DNA of 64,000 nucleotides from Cyanoderma ruficeps (Eukaryota; Chordata; Aves; Passeriformes; Timaliidae): the NCBI GenBank assembly GCA_008694505.1, contig VZDJ01001050.1, forward strand, positions 1,244,730 through 1,308,729, given 5' to 3'. Position 1 is the stretch's first letter. The number at the start of each line of letters is the position of its first letter. Made by a program: the position numbers and the translations under genes. The notes beneath the pieces are model-generated. The model was given only the letters and a program-made list of their open reading frames with translations, had not been told where the DNA came from and searched no databases. Positions 25,766-36,432 of the stretch are shown here, in pieces.

Positions 25766-27243
25766 TGTTTGAGTTCATGCTCATAGTATCCTAGGTTTTC
25801 TTAAATTTGGGCTATCAGCATTTCATGGGTAGTAGTCCTAAAGCACAAGTACTCATGCTGACGTTCATAATGCACCATGAGGAGAGAGCGAGAAGTCAAG
25901 GATGGCAGCACACACAAGGAGACAAAACTTCTGAATTAATGTCTCTAACATTGATTTGCACAAATTATTTACAACTGTTATGCAACCACTTTACACTAAA
26001 GTCATGACTCAGAAGTGAGTTAAGCCACAGACTAACATACAATAGCTCACCTGTGATTATGAATTAAGTGCTTGAAGATCATTAAAGGTCTTGGCTTAGC
26101 TGACTAAATTGCTATTTAGTTTAAACTTCAGCACAATGGTAACTCTATACACTACACTATTGTAAGTGGTTACTGACTCTTTTTTGGGGATACGCAGTAT
26201 CATCCTTATGTAGATGAAGCTTCTTTTGATGTGGAGAACCAGGACAAAACTCACTCAACAGAGTTAGGCAGTGGCTGTGCTGTATTTCACACTGTCATCA
26301 TTTAACTAGAACTGGGATTGTCTGGAATTTTACATATCCAAACTTAAAGCATGGTGGAAATGGGTCACCAGTCTAACACAGTAGGCTTCAATTACACTGC
26401 AACAGCAAAAGAAGTACAGCTCCTGCACTGTGCATTGTCATTTCAAAATGTACACATAAAAACCTTATGCCTTTTCCATTTTGGTCAGATGAATTTTCTG
26501 AGATGTCACTTTTTGCAAGGTCTGTTTTTCATTGAAATGTACCCTTCTTCTAATAGATATATGGTATATGTTTGCAGTAATTACAGAAGCTGTTGTCCTT
26601 TTCATTTATGCCTGCGCAATCCAGTTTGACATCATGTCATAAAAGTTTATGTGTTGTGTTCTCTGAGCTCCTTACTAATATCCCTGGCATTCTCCCTGAC
26701 TATCTAAAATCAATAGCATTGCTCCTCTCTCAATAAAAAATGGAACATTGAACAGGGTCCAAATGTGCTCACTGACAATTTCCAGCAATTAGATGCTGTG
26801 CTAACAAATGACCTTCCCATGGGGTGATAAAAGTAGGACCAGAAGAATCACCAATGTCTTTCTCAGGGGAGCTTGCAAATAACTGGGACCTTTAAGAAGT
26901 GGATTCAGTCTCTGTCCCTCTTTCTGTCATTGGAAATTCACAGAAATATTGAAATCAAGACAGAGAGGCATTCATATTAGGAACCTTGGCAATCAATTTT
27001 TACTTGCAGATGGTGAATTGTAATCAATGTTAATTAACCAGACTCCTTTTCAGACCAGGCTACACTGAGAGACAACTGTGTACATTTTTGACCAAGACAA
27101 CTGATTTTGCTGACCTTCAGAAAAGGATAGTGATGGCTTTGTGAGCCATAACAGAATTCAAAACTAGGGAAAACAAAATAAACACACTGTAAGTCCTTTA
27201 TGACAACATGCCTTATATACCTTCAGAGATAGATGAAGCAGCA
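25766..27243. other. AT-rich intergenic sequence, no gene seen
   Basis: Short ORFs only (up to 92 codons), without domains or splice context. No repeat family recognised. Confidence 0.5.
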
Positions 27244-27350
27244 CAAATCACAGGATCACAAAATATTCTGAGATAGAAGGAATCCTCAAGGATCATCAAG
27301 TCCAGTTCTTAAGTGAACAACGCATATGGGGATTGAATCAACCACTCTGG
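27244..27350 (-). mobile_element. CR1 LINE 3' remnant (reverse orientation)
   Basis: AATCACAGGATCACAAAATA, TTCTGAGATAGAAGGAATCC and AAGGATCATCAAGTCCAG on the + strand match the reversed CR1 3' end in outline, with substitutions. It is short and old; the inner edge is uncertain. Confidence 0.65.
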
Positions 27351-28177
27351 GATTTGTGGAGGCGTCAGTGGGACAGTGCAGGGCTGACCCTGTGGTTCTT
27401 TGCTCAAATTCAATCCTAAATATGAAGAACTAAAGTACTTCCTTTTTCTTTTCTTTTTTTTCTTCAATGAACTATGCAAAATAGACTTTTGTTCTCAGGT
27501 CAAGTTCAGGAGAAAAAGAGATGAAGCAGAAGTCTCAGCCAAAATGTTACACATTTGTCTTGGGAATTTCTTGCTGTTCATGAAGGCTTACTTCTTTTAA
27601 GGTTGCAATTAGGCAAACATTTTAAATTTCTACATTAAAAAAACCCCAAACATTTTAATTTTCACTGCTGCAGAAATTCCATGCATTTTCTGAAAATATA
27701 GAACCCTCAAAATTACTGTAAGCCTATTTCTTTTTGCATTTTTAATAAAGAGTGAGAGAACAGTAGGACAAGGGCTGAACAATGGAAAGACAACCAAGGC
27801 CTGAACATACAGGCTGAGTTATTTTCTGTTTTCCAGAAATTCTTGCTGCAAGATGGGTGGGTGCAGTCAAAGAAAGCTGATACTGCTTCTTGGTCCATAA
27901 CTGTTCTTCAGAAAAGCAAAGAAGCACATTTGCTAGTGCAGTCAGACTGTTGCTTCTTTTTAACACAAGATTCTTTAAAACTTTCCAGTGCAAGAAAAGG
28001 AAAATATACTGCAAATCAGGATTTATATACTCACCTGTATGCAAATCTTGTTCCTCTGATCTGTGGACTTTGTAAATAATGCTGGCTTTTGTGGCATCTT
28101 CGACTGGAATGAAGATTGAGGTTTACAGTGATCTCTGAGTGGCAAAAGAATGAACTCCAGATAACACCAGAAAATAC

Positions 28178-28209
28178 TATTATTAATATTAATATTAATT
28201 AATATTATT
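28178..28209. repeat. (TTAATA)n AT-rich simple repeat
   Basis: Alternating ATTATTAATATTAAT-type units, almost self-complementary, so able to form a weak cruciform. Simple-sequence DNA only. Confidence 0.8.
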
Positions 28210-30385
28210 CCTCAGGTTCAGCAGGGTTCTTGGCAGCAAAATCACTCTGCCAGGGACATTTTCTGTTCTATGTTTGTTCTCTGGAAGCCATCAGGACACA
28301 GTTCCCAATTAGTTCTTCTTAGTGCAGCAATGGCACACTGGCATTACTACAAAAGCGATGGTCTAAGTTTTGGTCTAAGAGAAACCAAAAACAGTAATAC
28401 AATGTGTTGTACTGCACGTATGGTAGCAAGTAAAACTCTGATTTCTTGGACACAGTTACCACAGGCAAATCAATCAATGACTGTTGCTCAGTTTCTTTTG
28501 CACATTATTATTACAGTATTTCCTTCTATCTAACCTGTCTTTTGTCACTTGAGATGTAGTCTTGCAGAAAACAATATCTTCTTTATGGATTCGCATAGTA
28601 AGGAAAAGGGTACAGAATAGATGTCTTCACCCCAAAGGTGCTTGCTTGAATTGCTTAGATGTAGGCAATACTATCAACTTAGGGGGAAAAAATAATAATA
28701 GAAAAAAACAATGTTGACTAGTCTATGAAGTTTTATAAAACACAGAATTGCATTCTCATATTTCAGATATTTAAGGGTAATTTTTTTATAGGAAGCATAA
28801 TGAGTATGGAGTGCATATGCCAGGAGTGCCATTTATTCCAGTTTTATTACAGACCTGGCCTACCACTACTAGGAGAAAATATTCTCTCTCTAATGCTACT
28901 AATGAAGGAGGTAGCAGGATGTGCTTCATGCAGTATGAATACTCAAACACACAGCAGAATGATCCAGAGGAGAATTCAGTGCTACAGGAACAACAGTAAA
29001 TGTAGACTGCCTTCTAGTAGATCTGGAAGACATTTATGCTTCAAAAGAAGAGGAAATTTAAAAAAAAAACAGCCCCACACATAAAAAAAGACCTCAAAAA
29101 ACCCCCACAACCCAATCTTCTAAGGACGTATTTGCTGAAAATAATCAACAAGTTTACCACTCCAAGTATCCCTAGTATAGTCTTTATACAGAAATAAATC
29201 ATCCTTTTCTCTTTGTCTCTTTAAAAGGGGGTGGTATCTAGCTTTCTATGAAGCAGGAACTTCAGTCCTAACTGACAATGTGAATTGTAAGATGTGGTAA
29301 AATATATGTAACCTAGAACCATAAACATAACTTCTACTAAGGAAGAAAGAAACAAAACTGACCTGGAAAACAGATAATTCAGCTTTGATTTTCCATACAG
29401 AAGAAAAATTTTCACATAACATAATACTGTAAGTCTTAGTTGTCATCAACCCTCAATCTATCCTGAGCTGTATAAGGATTGAATGCCCTACTGTATGCAA
29501 AAGTCTTGCACCTGATGTAAAGAAATAATATAATTATTTTTAGAAAATTGAACAAAAATCTATTGGCAATTACATTTGAAAAACAGTCTGTTTTTTTCAG
29601 GTTGCACACTGAAGTGATGTTCATCTGTAAAGTTTCAATTCTGACTTATTTCTAAGCAAACTTAAACCAGCTTCTATGTCTAATATGAGGTTCAAGAACA
29701 GACCTTCACATCCTTTGGTTAGAATTTGCTTAGAGATTTTGAATAAATTTGAAAACAGCAGCAGTCAGAGAATGCGAGACTCCAACAGCTCTGGATTAAC
29801 AGTGGTTTTAAAGAAGAGCAGTTTCAGATGACACTGAAGTTCCATTCTATGCTATGCAATTCTAGGAGTCTGCTAAGCAGAAAAGTGGATGAAAAACACC
29901 ATGAATCTTCCTCAGTGCAACTGGGGTCTGTCACATGCAGGTCCACCAAGGTTAACCAAATGCTTTCCAACTTGATTTGAATTTCAAGTCAAAGAATGAT
30001 ACATGTGCTCTTGGGAAATTCAGACTTGTGAGCCTTGCCAAATTTCAGACTTACCCTGAATCCTCACAAAAGCTCAGCAGTGCAGAGGTTGAAAACATTT
30101 TTCATTTATGCAAGTCACTCTGCCCTGAGAGAATTTGGAATGGTGGAACATTTTGCTGAACTAAACGGAACTCAGGAAATTCCATACAAGAGCATAGACT
30201 AACACCCCATAAGTGCTAGAACAGCTGAAGTCTGTATCTAAATACTTGTGAAGGATTAACAAAGTACAGTGAAGCTTGCATTCAGAGCAATCTGAAACAT
30301 ATCAAGTATTTAAGAGACGTTTGCAAAAAACATTCTCATTCCTTATTTAACAAAGACAGCAATCAGTACCACGAAGTACCTGAAA

Positions 30386-30415
30386 GTAAAAGGTTACCAG
30401 TGGGTAACCTTTTAC
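30386..30415. repeat. Perfect 13-bp inverted repeat (hairpin)
   Basis: GTAAAAGGTTACC (30386-30398) is followed by a 4-nt loop AGTG and the exact complement GGTAACCTTTTAC (30403-30415). The stem is perfect, which is unusual for surrounding unique DNA. It directly abuts the donor side of the exon-like stretch at 30416-30555 (- strand). Confidence 0.9.
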
Positions 30416-30555
30416 CATCTCATAAGTATCACTTTGCAGCATCTCCAGTGGTTCAATCAGTCCTGAAGACTGCCTTGCCCAAGCAACTGATGTATTTCCT
30501 GGTCTCTTGAGCAGTTCCTTAAGGCGTCGGGGCTGAAGGACCATTTTGTCCAGCA
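30416..30555 (-). other. Candidate exon or pseudo-exon, product unknown
   Basis: Read on the - strand, an acceptor-like GGCTGTATTTCAG precedes 30555 and a donor-like GTAAAAGG follows 30416. The 140-nt interval is open and gives a protein-like peptide beginning LDKMVLQPRRLKELLKRP and ending PLEMLQSDTYEM. Basic/Leu-rich helix composition is compatible with coding sequence, but the polypyrimidine tract is weak and no neighbouring exon is identified. The predicted donor lies at the edge of the perfect hairpin 30386-30415. Family not recognised; chance remains likely. Confidence 0.18.
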
Positions 30556-33020
30556 CTGAAATACAGCCTCCCTTATGGTGTAACTTGGCAACTATTTAAT
30601 AGCAGACAGCAAAGTTGTACAAGAGGTTTAAAATGGAAAGTGAAAGCCATGAGAAGGAAACTCCTCTTTAACAGCAAGTGACTAAGCTACTTACCTGCTT
30701 GTACTAAAAACATCCATTTTAAAATGAGTAAACTCAACACCCTGATTGGTCAAACACCATGGCTTTGCAGATTTAATTAATACTAAAACATGGGGAATCA
30801 CTGAGAATTTCCTACATATGTTCAGTCTCTAGAATTTGTGTTTCTAATTTTTAGGGCATGTTTCTGGAGCTTAACACCCAGAAGATGCTTGCTAGAGAGC
30901 AGCGTAAATAGGGCTCTGGATGAATACCATGTAATGTGGAGCAAAAGACTCAGGCTTGCTTTTTGAAAGGTTACCGACAGGCAGATTAAACATCTTGAGT
31001 TTTTTCATAGAAGTGGTCTGTCCTATTTATTTGCATTGTAGTGCTAGTTTTCTAATGCCTTCACCAGCAAAGATCCTCTTGGCATAAATGTGTGTTAAGT
31101 TCACCATTGGATAAGTTCATTGCCATGTATTTGTCCAAGCAGAATTCCAGTGATATTGTCAAAAAACTTGAACCAATGCAAGTGAATTTTACCTTGCTGA
31201 CACAGTATTTGGTGTTAACTGCAGTTTCTGTGGAATGGCAAGCTTGTTTAAATGTAAAAAATACAGTAATTTTTAATTGTGTGACAATTCTTTTTTTAGA
31301 GCTTACATGACAATCACACTTACTCACAAGATAGCTTTCTTTCAACAAACTCATTCAATGTTGGCTGGAAAAGAATGGCAGACCTTCTCCTCTACTTTCT
31401 TTCCTAGTTGCTTCTTCATGGGTTTTGGTCACTGAACAGTACTGATGGCCAAAGGAAGGTATCTGGACCCTAGTATCAACCATTTAACTTTCAGAGAACT
31501 CAGGAAAATCAGGAGATAGATCTTAAAATGCTGAACAGAATCACATCTTTTTAAAGAGCAGGTCAGACCTGACCGAAGTTGCTATGTTTTCACCATCTAC
31601 AGCAGAGTTAACCCAAAGTGAGGAAGCCCCTTCATTAGATGCTTCTATATTGATGTCTTAAATTGGGTAAGGTGAACAAAGGCCAACATGAAGGTTACCA
31701 TTTCAGAACCTGGTCTGGCTTCCAGAAACTTAGAAGCCAGCTTTTCAACATCCATGTGTTAAACAGAGGTAGTACTACTAACCACTGTAAAGCAGTAAGT
31801 TTTCCAACATAAGGAATGGCTCATTAAAATAGATCTTTAGTATCTTACAACTGTTGTGTTGTGCTATAAACAAAAAGGAGTCAAAGCAGGCAGGAAAATA
31901 CATTCAGACATAGCTTCATCCAGAACACTTAAACAATGACTATTGTCTGCATTTATGGATGGAAGAATGAGAGAGATGTCAAAGAAAAAAAAAAAAATTC
32001 TGTCCCTAACATCTTTCCAAAAGTTTTCTGGAAGAAAACATACAATAAGATGAGGGGAGTCTGTAAAAATGTTGGATGCAGATTGAGGGGTAGGATAATT
32101 GAAATAGAGTTTTTCTGGAACACAAAAAAGGTCTTTCTTGAGAAAGAAGAGTGACTGGAGCCTGACAGCAACACAGGGTTTGGTTTGTAGGGAGGTGACA
32201 AAAACAAGACCAAAGAGACAAGTTAAAAGTGGCAGTGCAGAAAATTTATCTGCAGAAAGAAGCTAAAGCCAAAATATGGCCAAGTAAAGTAACTCTGCGA
32301 AATTTCCTAACATGAGCATTCTGAGGCTGAAATTTTATTTTCTCTTTATTTTACAAGATGTAAACTGGTCTTTCAGTTAGAAAACACATTTAAAAAGTTA
32401 TTTCTAAGAGGACTAGTTACCTTATTGAAATTGCAGAGGATTTCACAGTCCCCATGAGCAGTTATTGGGTTTTTTTGCTCTTGCCCTCAAGTGAGGGCCA
32501 AAATCTCTGCTAATTATCAAGCAAATCCTGAAATATGCACACAGTCCAGTGCAAAGTAATCACAGATTGTACTGCTCACTGTATCTAAAAACTAAAATGC
32601 AGATGTTGAGAAATTATAAACTAACTACAGTAGCCTGGAGTTAAATATTTATATTTGTAAAGACTGGCCTAGCTCTTGAGTTCCTAGAAGATCAGAGTTA
32701 GCTTTCATCTTGTGACTCAGTTGTAAAACAATGCCATTTTCTATTCTCAAGCCAGCAGACAGCCCCAGTCAACACCCCTGGGAAAACATTATGCTTAAAA
32801 TGGGAGATTTTCTTCACTGAGTTTGAAGACCAAAATTTTCAGATGATTCTGTGTAGGTCTCTATTTATTATTTCACCAATGGAAAAAAGTAGGTGACAAA
32901 GAATAAAGACAATCCATCTGCTACAAATTGTATCCTGATTCATTATCTCACTTTGCTTTAATTTTTGGCTGAGTTGTGAGAAAGAGTCACTGCTGCCAGG
33001 GTACTTCTGGTCATACAGAC

Positions 33021-33048
33021 AAAAAAAAAAAAAAAGAAAAAAAAAGAA
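33021..33048. repeat. A-rich simple repeat
   Basis: Two adenine runs separated by G. It could be a retrotransposon tail relic, but no element body is evident beside it. Confidence 0.8.
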
Positions 33049-33919
33049 GCTTTAGCAAGGTCAAGCATATTATGCAGCAAAATAAAACAAAATAAAAACC
33101 CCAAACAAATAATCCAAACTAAAATATCAAAGCAGATAAGAATTTTTTGTTCCCATTCCAATTATAACATGATTTAATGGCATTGTTGCAATTTTTTATA
33201 ATCAAAGTAGGCATATAGTTGTGTGAAATTAAAGTATTATTTTAATCAGAAAAACTGAACGTTATGTAACATAGCTGATGTAGAACAGGGATCAGTATCA
33301 TGAGTAAATGTGTAAAGGGACACTGCAAAATTTGATACAAAACCTTCTCTTATTTACACTTATCTGGATGATCAAGGAAAATATATCTGAGCTGTCTTAT
33401 TAACAGAAAAGAGAAGTTATTAAACTTTGCTGAAAACACAGATATTCAAACCTATATCAACTTTTACCCTTATTTACAGAAATAAATTGTTAAATATTCT
33501 TTATGTTTGGGCAAGTCTAGGCCAAAGTTAGAAAGGCCAAAGGCCTAGAAGGCTAGAGGCCAAATGTCTAACCAGTTAGACTGTAAGATTCACAGGAAGA
33601 CTCCATTTGGAAATATGTATAGCCAACAGAACTCAAGAAAATTAACTCCACATAATGAGGGGGCAAGTTTCACACAAAGCTCCACTTGCCTGCATGGCTC
33701 ACTGGTGCTAGTTAAGGGCTAGTTTGCAAGTCACAGATTCTGAGTCCAGAACAGATGTTGCTAGCATTTGTGTTCAGTAGTCATCATTTCAAATCAGTCC
33801 AATTATCTCCTAAACTCTCTTTCATTTTTTAAGTCCTATAGAAAGGTAAACCAGGAGTTATTTTTCAAGCCAGAGTTTGCTTTTTTCAGGATGAAGTCTA
33901 CTTCTGAATAAATAGTTTT

Positions 33920-33925
33920 TCATTT
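33920..33925. repeat. 5' target-site duplication of the ERV
   Basis: TCATTT immediately precedes the 5' LTR and recurs directly after the 3' LTR at 40402-40407. If the 3' LTR originally ended GACA and its last base mutated to T, the duplication is the 5-bp CATTT (33921-33925 and 40403-40407), the size known for ERVL-type elements. Confidence 0.8.
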
Positions 33926-34092
33926 TGTCCTGGGTTATAGTCTATTCAATTTCATCTGCTGAAAAACAGTTGGGGGTGGGTGCCTTTTGATAATGGGCCA
34001 ACGGTCAGTATCAGGTAGAGCATTGTTCTTATCTTTCTCCATAATGGCCCATTAACAGTCTTCCCAAGCCCCTAGCGTACCTATTGTGTGAT

Positions 34093-34113
34093 GCTCCACC
34101 CCGTGGGAGGAGC
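34093..34113. promoter_or_regulatory. GC-rich inverted repeat upstream of LTR TATA-like box
   Basis: GCTCCACCC (34093-34101), spacer CGT, then GGGAGGAGC (34105-34113); arms complementary with one mismatch. It lies about 18 bp upstream of ATAAAG and is conserved in the 3' LTR at 39888-39908. CACCC/GC-box-like sequence suggests a core-promoter factor site; this is inference. Confidence 0.45.
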
Positions 34114-34130
34114 CAGCCATTCTCACCTGG

Positions 34131-34136
34131 ATAAAG
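34131..34136 (+). promoter_or_regulatory. Probable LTR TATA-like element
   Basis: ATAAAG in CCTGGATAAAGCTGGG is the best TATA-like motif of the 5' LTR, with the equivalent at 39926-39931 in the 3' LTR. The transcription start would be expected near 34155-34165. A second AT-rich motif, CTTTAAACC, lies about 12 bp downstream. Confidence 0.5.
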
Positions 34137-34607
34137 CTGGGACTTTAAACCAGCACAGTGTCTTGCTTCATCCGATTACGGGAGGAAGGCTGGACCCTTC
34201 TCACCACCTCAGGACCCCTTTTCTTTTCTGCTACTGGATCATTTTCTGCCTCAGCGGAGCTGTACCTGCCATTCCAGGAGGACTCACTTTTGGACTGCTT
34301 TCCACACCCTGACTAACAAGGTTGTAGCTTTGACCCTGTCAGGACTTTTCAAAATTGTTGTTTGTTGGTTTGCTGGTTTGGTGGGGTGGTTTTGTTTTGT
34401 TTTGTTTTTTTTCCTTTTTCTTTTCTACCACATTTGTATTCTTATATTCTTAGTAAAAAGCTGTTATTCCTACTCCCAAATCGTTGCCTGAGAGCCATTA
34501 ATTGCAAAATTAGAACTTGGCGGGGGGTGAGGGGTTTACATCCTCTATTCTAAGGGGAACCCCAGTTTCCCTGGCAGATACCTGTCTTTCTAAACCAAGA
34601 CAGATTT

Positions 34608-34625
34608 TGGCGCCCAACGTGAGGG
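34608..34625 (+). other. Primer-binding site, tRNA-Lys type
   Basis: TGGCGCCCAACGTGAGGG lies five bases after the 5' LTR end. It resembles the lysine-tRNA (Lys1,2) PBS used by several betaretrovirus-like elements, with about one mismatch by eye. Reverse transcription would start here. ERVL elements in mammals are named for a leucine tRNA primer, so the lysine type is notable. Confidence 0.85.
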
Positions 34626-34692
34626 CCGAGGGCATTGGGAGAGAGGAATAACACTTTTTTTTTTAGTAGATATAAGCTCACTGAACAGAAGC

Positions 34693-36432
34693 ATGTGGTG
34701 TAGCCTTCCCTGGTTTGGGTGGCACATGGTCGTGGCTGTATTTCTGCCATTTGCAAGCCCTTATCTAAACATGGGCCCTATAACTAAGGCTACTGTAGCT
34801 GCCATCCAGTTTATTTTGTGGGTTAATAAGGTGAGGAATTCATGGATTTTTAACTTTCTTTGGAAAGCAGGCACATGGATTCAGGGCTACCATACACTAA
34901 CTCTGTGTTTCTGGGGTTACTTTAACAATGGTACATACTGTGAGGAGATGGCACCGGGAGAAATATTCTCTCAGCCCTTCACCCAGCTCTTTGGATCTAC
35001 CCCACCAGCTCTTGAAGAGTTCAAATTTCCTCTGAATGCTAATGATAGCATACAGTGGCTGGTGTTGTTTATAGGCCTATTCTATTTGGTATTTAGAGAT
35101 AAAGGGAGAATGGCCTGGGTAAGCACCCTGATAAGTACCCCAGACAATAGGAATGCTGCCCAAGAGCCCGCCCCTGCCCCACAGCCTGCTTCAGAGATAA
35201 ACTACCCAGTTTGGGTGGGGGCTCTGATAAAGGAGATGCATGAGATGCTGAGGGAGTACACTTCCCCAGCTGGTGGGAGACCCTCCCCCTGCCCTGACAA
35301 AGGAGAATCTGATATGGAACCTGTAGACATTACAACTGTCCAGGTTCCAGCTGAACCACAGGGGCAGTCACAGCCAGTGGCAGTCGCCCCTCTGGAAACA
35401 AAGAAATCCAAGGTGAAAACAACAAACCCAGATAATAAGGGTAGGAAAGGAGGGCCCTCACAAGATGCAGGGGAATCACAAGTTCAGATCATCACTGAGT
35501 CCCTGTCGTATGAAAGTCTCCGTAATCTACAAAAAGATATTGTACGACGGGGACGTGAGGCTTACACAGCCTGGCTGCTTCGGGTCTGGGATCTAATGGG
35601 TACGGGTGTGCAACTAGATGGTGGTGAGGCAAGGAATTTGGGACCCTTGACCCAGGACTCAGGAATAAATCAGGTATTTGTGAGGGAGCCTGGACCCCTT
35701 TCCCTCTGGCAGCGACTTTTAACAAGTGTTAGAGAAAGATTTGTCCACAGAGAAAGAATGCAGGAGCACCACCATAGAATGCGCTGGAAAACTCTGGAGG
35801 AAGGAATCCAACAGCTGAGGGAAGTGGCAGTACTGGAGGTACTTTTTGGGAGGAGTGGACAACATGATAATGACCCTGACAAGGTTAGATGCACAGGGCA
35901 GATGTTATGGAATCTGGCAAATCTGGGGCCATCTCAGTATACCACATTCATTGCAACAATTAATGTTGAGGACAACCGAGAGACAGTGGGGTCTGTTGCC
36001 AATAAGCTTAGAAATTATGAGAGTATGATCAATGGCCCGATGCAGGCTCATATCTCTGCCGTGGTGAAAGAACTCAAAGAGGAAATGAGGGAGGTGAGGG
36101 AGGAGATGAGGAAGAACATTTCCAACGTGGCACCAGTACGAGTCACAGGTCCCAGAGGTAGAGCCCAACGACCCCCGGCTAGAGAGAGAGGGTACACCCC
36201 AAGAGCTGACCTGTGGTTTTATCTGCGTGACCATGGGGAAGACATGGGAGTGTGGGATGGGAAACCCACTTCTGTCCTGGCAGCACGGGTGCGTGAGCTC
36301 AAGGAGAGGAATGCTCACCAAGGGGGTGCCACTAAAATGAAAGTAGCCGCAAGCTCCTATGCCCAGGCTGCCAGTAGTCAGGATGCTGGGACCTCTAGTA
36401 TGTATACTCAGGGAGGGAATGATCAGTGTTAG
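34693..36432 (+). CDS. gag: ERV Gag polyprotein (579 aa), ending in UAG
   Basis: Structural polyprotein of the endogenous retrovirus; it would assemble intracellular particles. The first ATG (34693, A at -3) gives 579 residues; a second in-frame ATG at 34771 (residue 27, AAACATGGG) has a stronger initiation context. Residues about 13-20, 33-44 and 51-77 are hydrophobic or aromatic, and about 119-134 (SIQWLVLFIGLFYLVF) could span a membrane. A Pro-rich linker (159-165) and polar region lead to a helical capsid-like part (about 270-450), a charged coiled-coil stretch (about 455-475) and an Arg/Gly-rich patch (486-500). Cysteines are only at 3, 72, 83, 200, 400 and 579, so there is no CCHC zinc knuckle. 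The frame is unbroken and ends at UAG 36430-36432, in phase with pol. Gag identity is inferred mainly from position; sequence similarity to known Gag is weak by eye. Confidence 0.88.
   Translation: MWCSLPWFGWHMVVAVFLPFASPYLNMGPITKATVAAIQFILWVNKVRNSWIFNFLWKAGTWIQGYHTLTLCFWGYFNNGTYCEEMAPGEIFSQPFTQLFGSTPPALEEFKFPLNANDSIQWLVLFIGLFYLVFRDKGRMAWVSTLISTPDNRNAAQEPAPAPQPASEINYPVWVGALIKEMHEMLREYTSPAGGRPSPCPDKGESDMEPVDITTVQVPAEPQGQSQPVAVAPLETKKSKVKTTNPDNKGRKGGPSQDAGESQVQIITESLSYESLRNLQKDIVRRGREAYTAWLLRVWDLMGTGVQLDGGEARNLGPLTQDSGINQVFVREPGPLSLWQRLLTSVRERFVHRERMQEHHHRMRWKTLEEGIQQLREVAVLEVLFGRSGQHDNDPDKVRCTGQMLWNLANLGPSQYTTFIATINVEDNRETVGSVANKLRNYESMINGPMQAHISAVVKELKEEMREVREEMRKNISNVAPVRVTGPRGRAQRPPARERGYTPRADLWFYLRDHGEDMGVWDGKPTSVLAARVRELKERNAHQGGATKMKVAASSYAQAASSQDAGTSSMYTQGGNDQC
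36430..36432 (+). promoter_or_regulatory. In-frame UAG between gag and pol (candidate readthrough site)
   Basis: The gag stop TAG is followed in the same frame by an uninterrupted run of sense codons into pol, beginning AGG GGC CCT. No second stop and no frame change intervenes. Gammaretroviruses are known to make Gag-Pol by readthrough of one UAG. The GC-rich sequence just downstream (about 36433-36475, CCTGCCTCC and later GGTAGAGGAG) could fold, but no defined pseudoknot was established. Confidence 0.7.

Larger units (their letters stand above)
27351..33919. other. AT-rich sequence without identifiable gene
   Basis: No ORF above about 120 codons and no domain. Noted inside: a (TTAATA)-type AT tract at 28178-28209, A-rich runs near 31985-31998 and 33021-33048, a perfect hairpin at 30386-30415 and an exon-like stretch on the - strand next to it. 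No regulatory signal could be assigned. Confidence 0.5.
33926..34602 (+). repeat. 5' LTR
   Basis: It starts TGTCCTGGG and ends CCAAGACA, giving TGTC...GACA inverted termini. U3 holds a TATA-like GGATAAAG (ATAAAG at 34131-34136) preceded by a GC-rich inverted repeat at 34093-34113. A T/G-rich tract with (TTTTG)n lies at about 34390-34420, followed by a possible poly(A) signal AGTAAA at 34452-34457; no AATAAA is seen. Short ORFs inside are repeated identically in the 3' LTR and are not genes. Confidence 0.95.

Noticed and set aside
34088..34553. Short ORFs in the 5' LTR, repeated at 39883-40353
   Set aside because: The same ORFs recur in both LTRs simply because the LTRs are copies. They are not separate genes.
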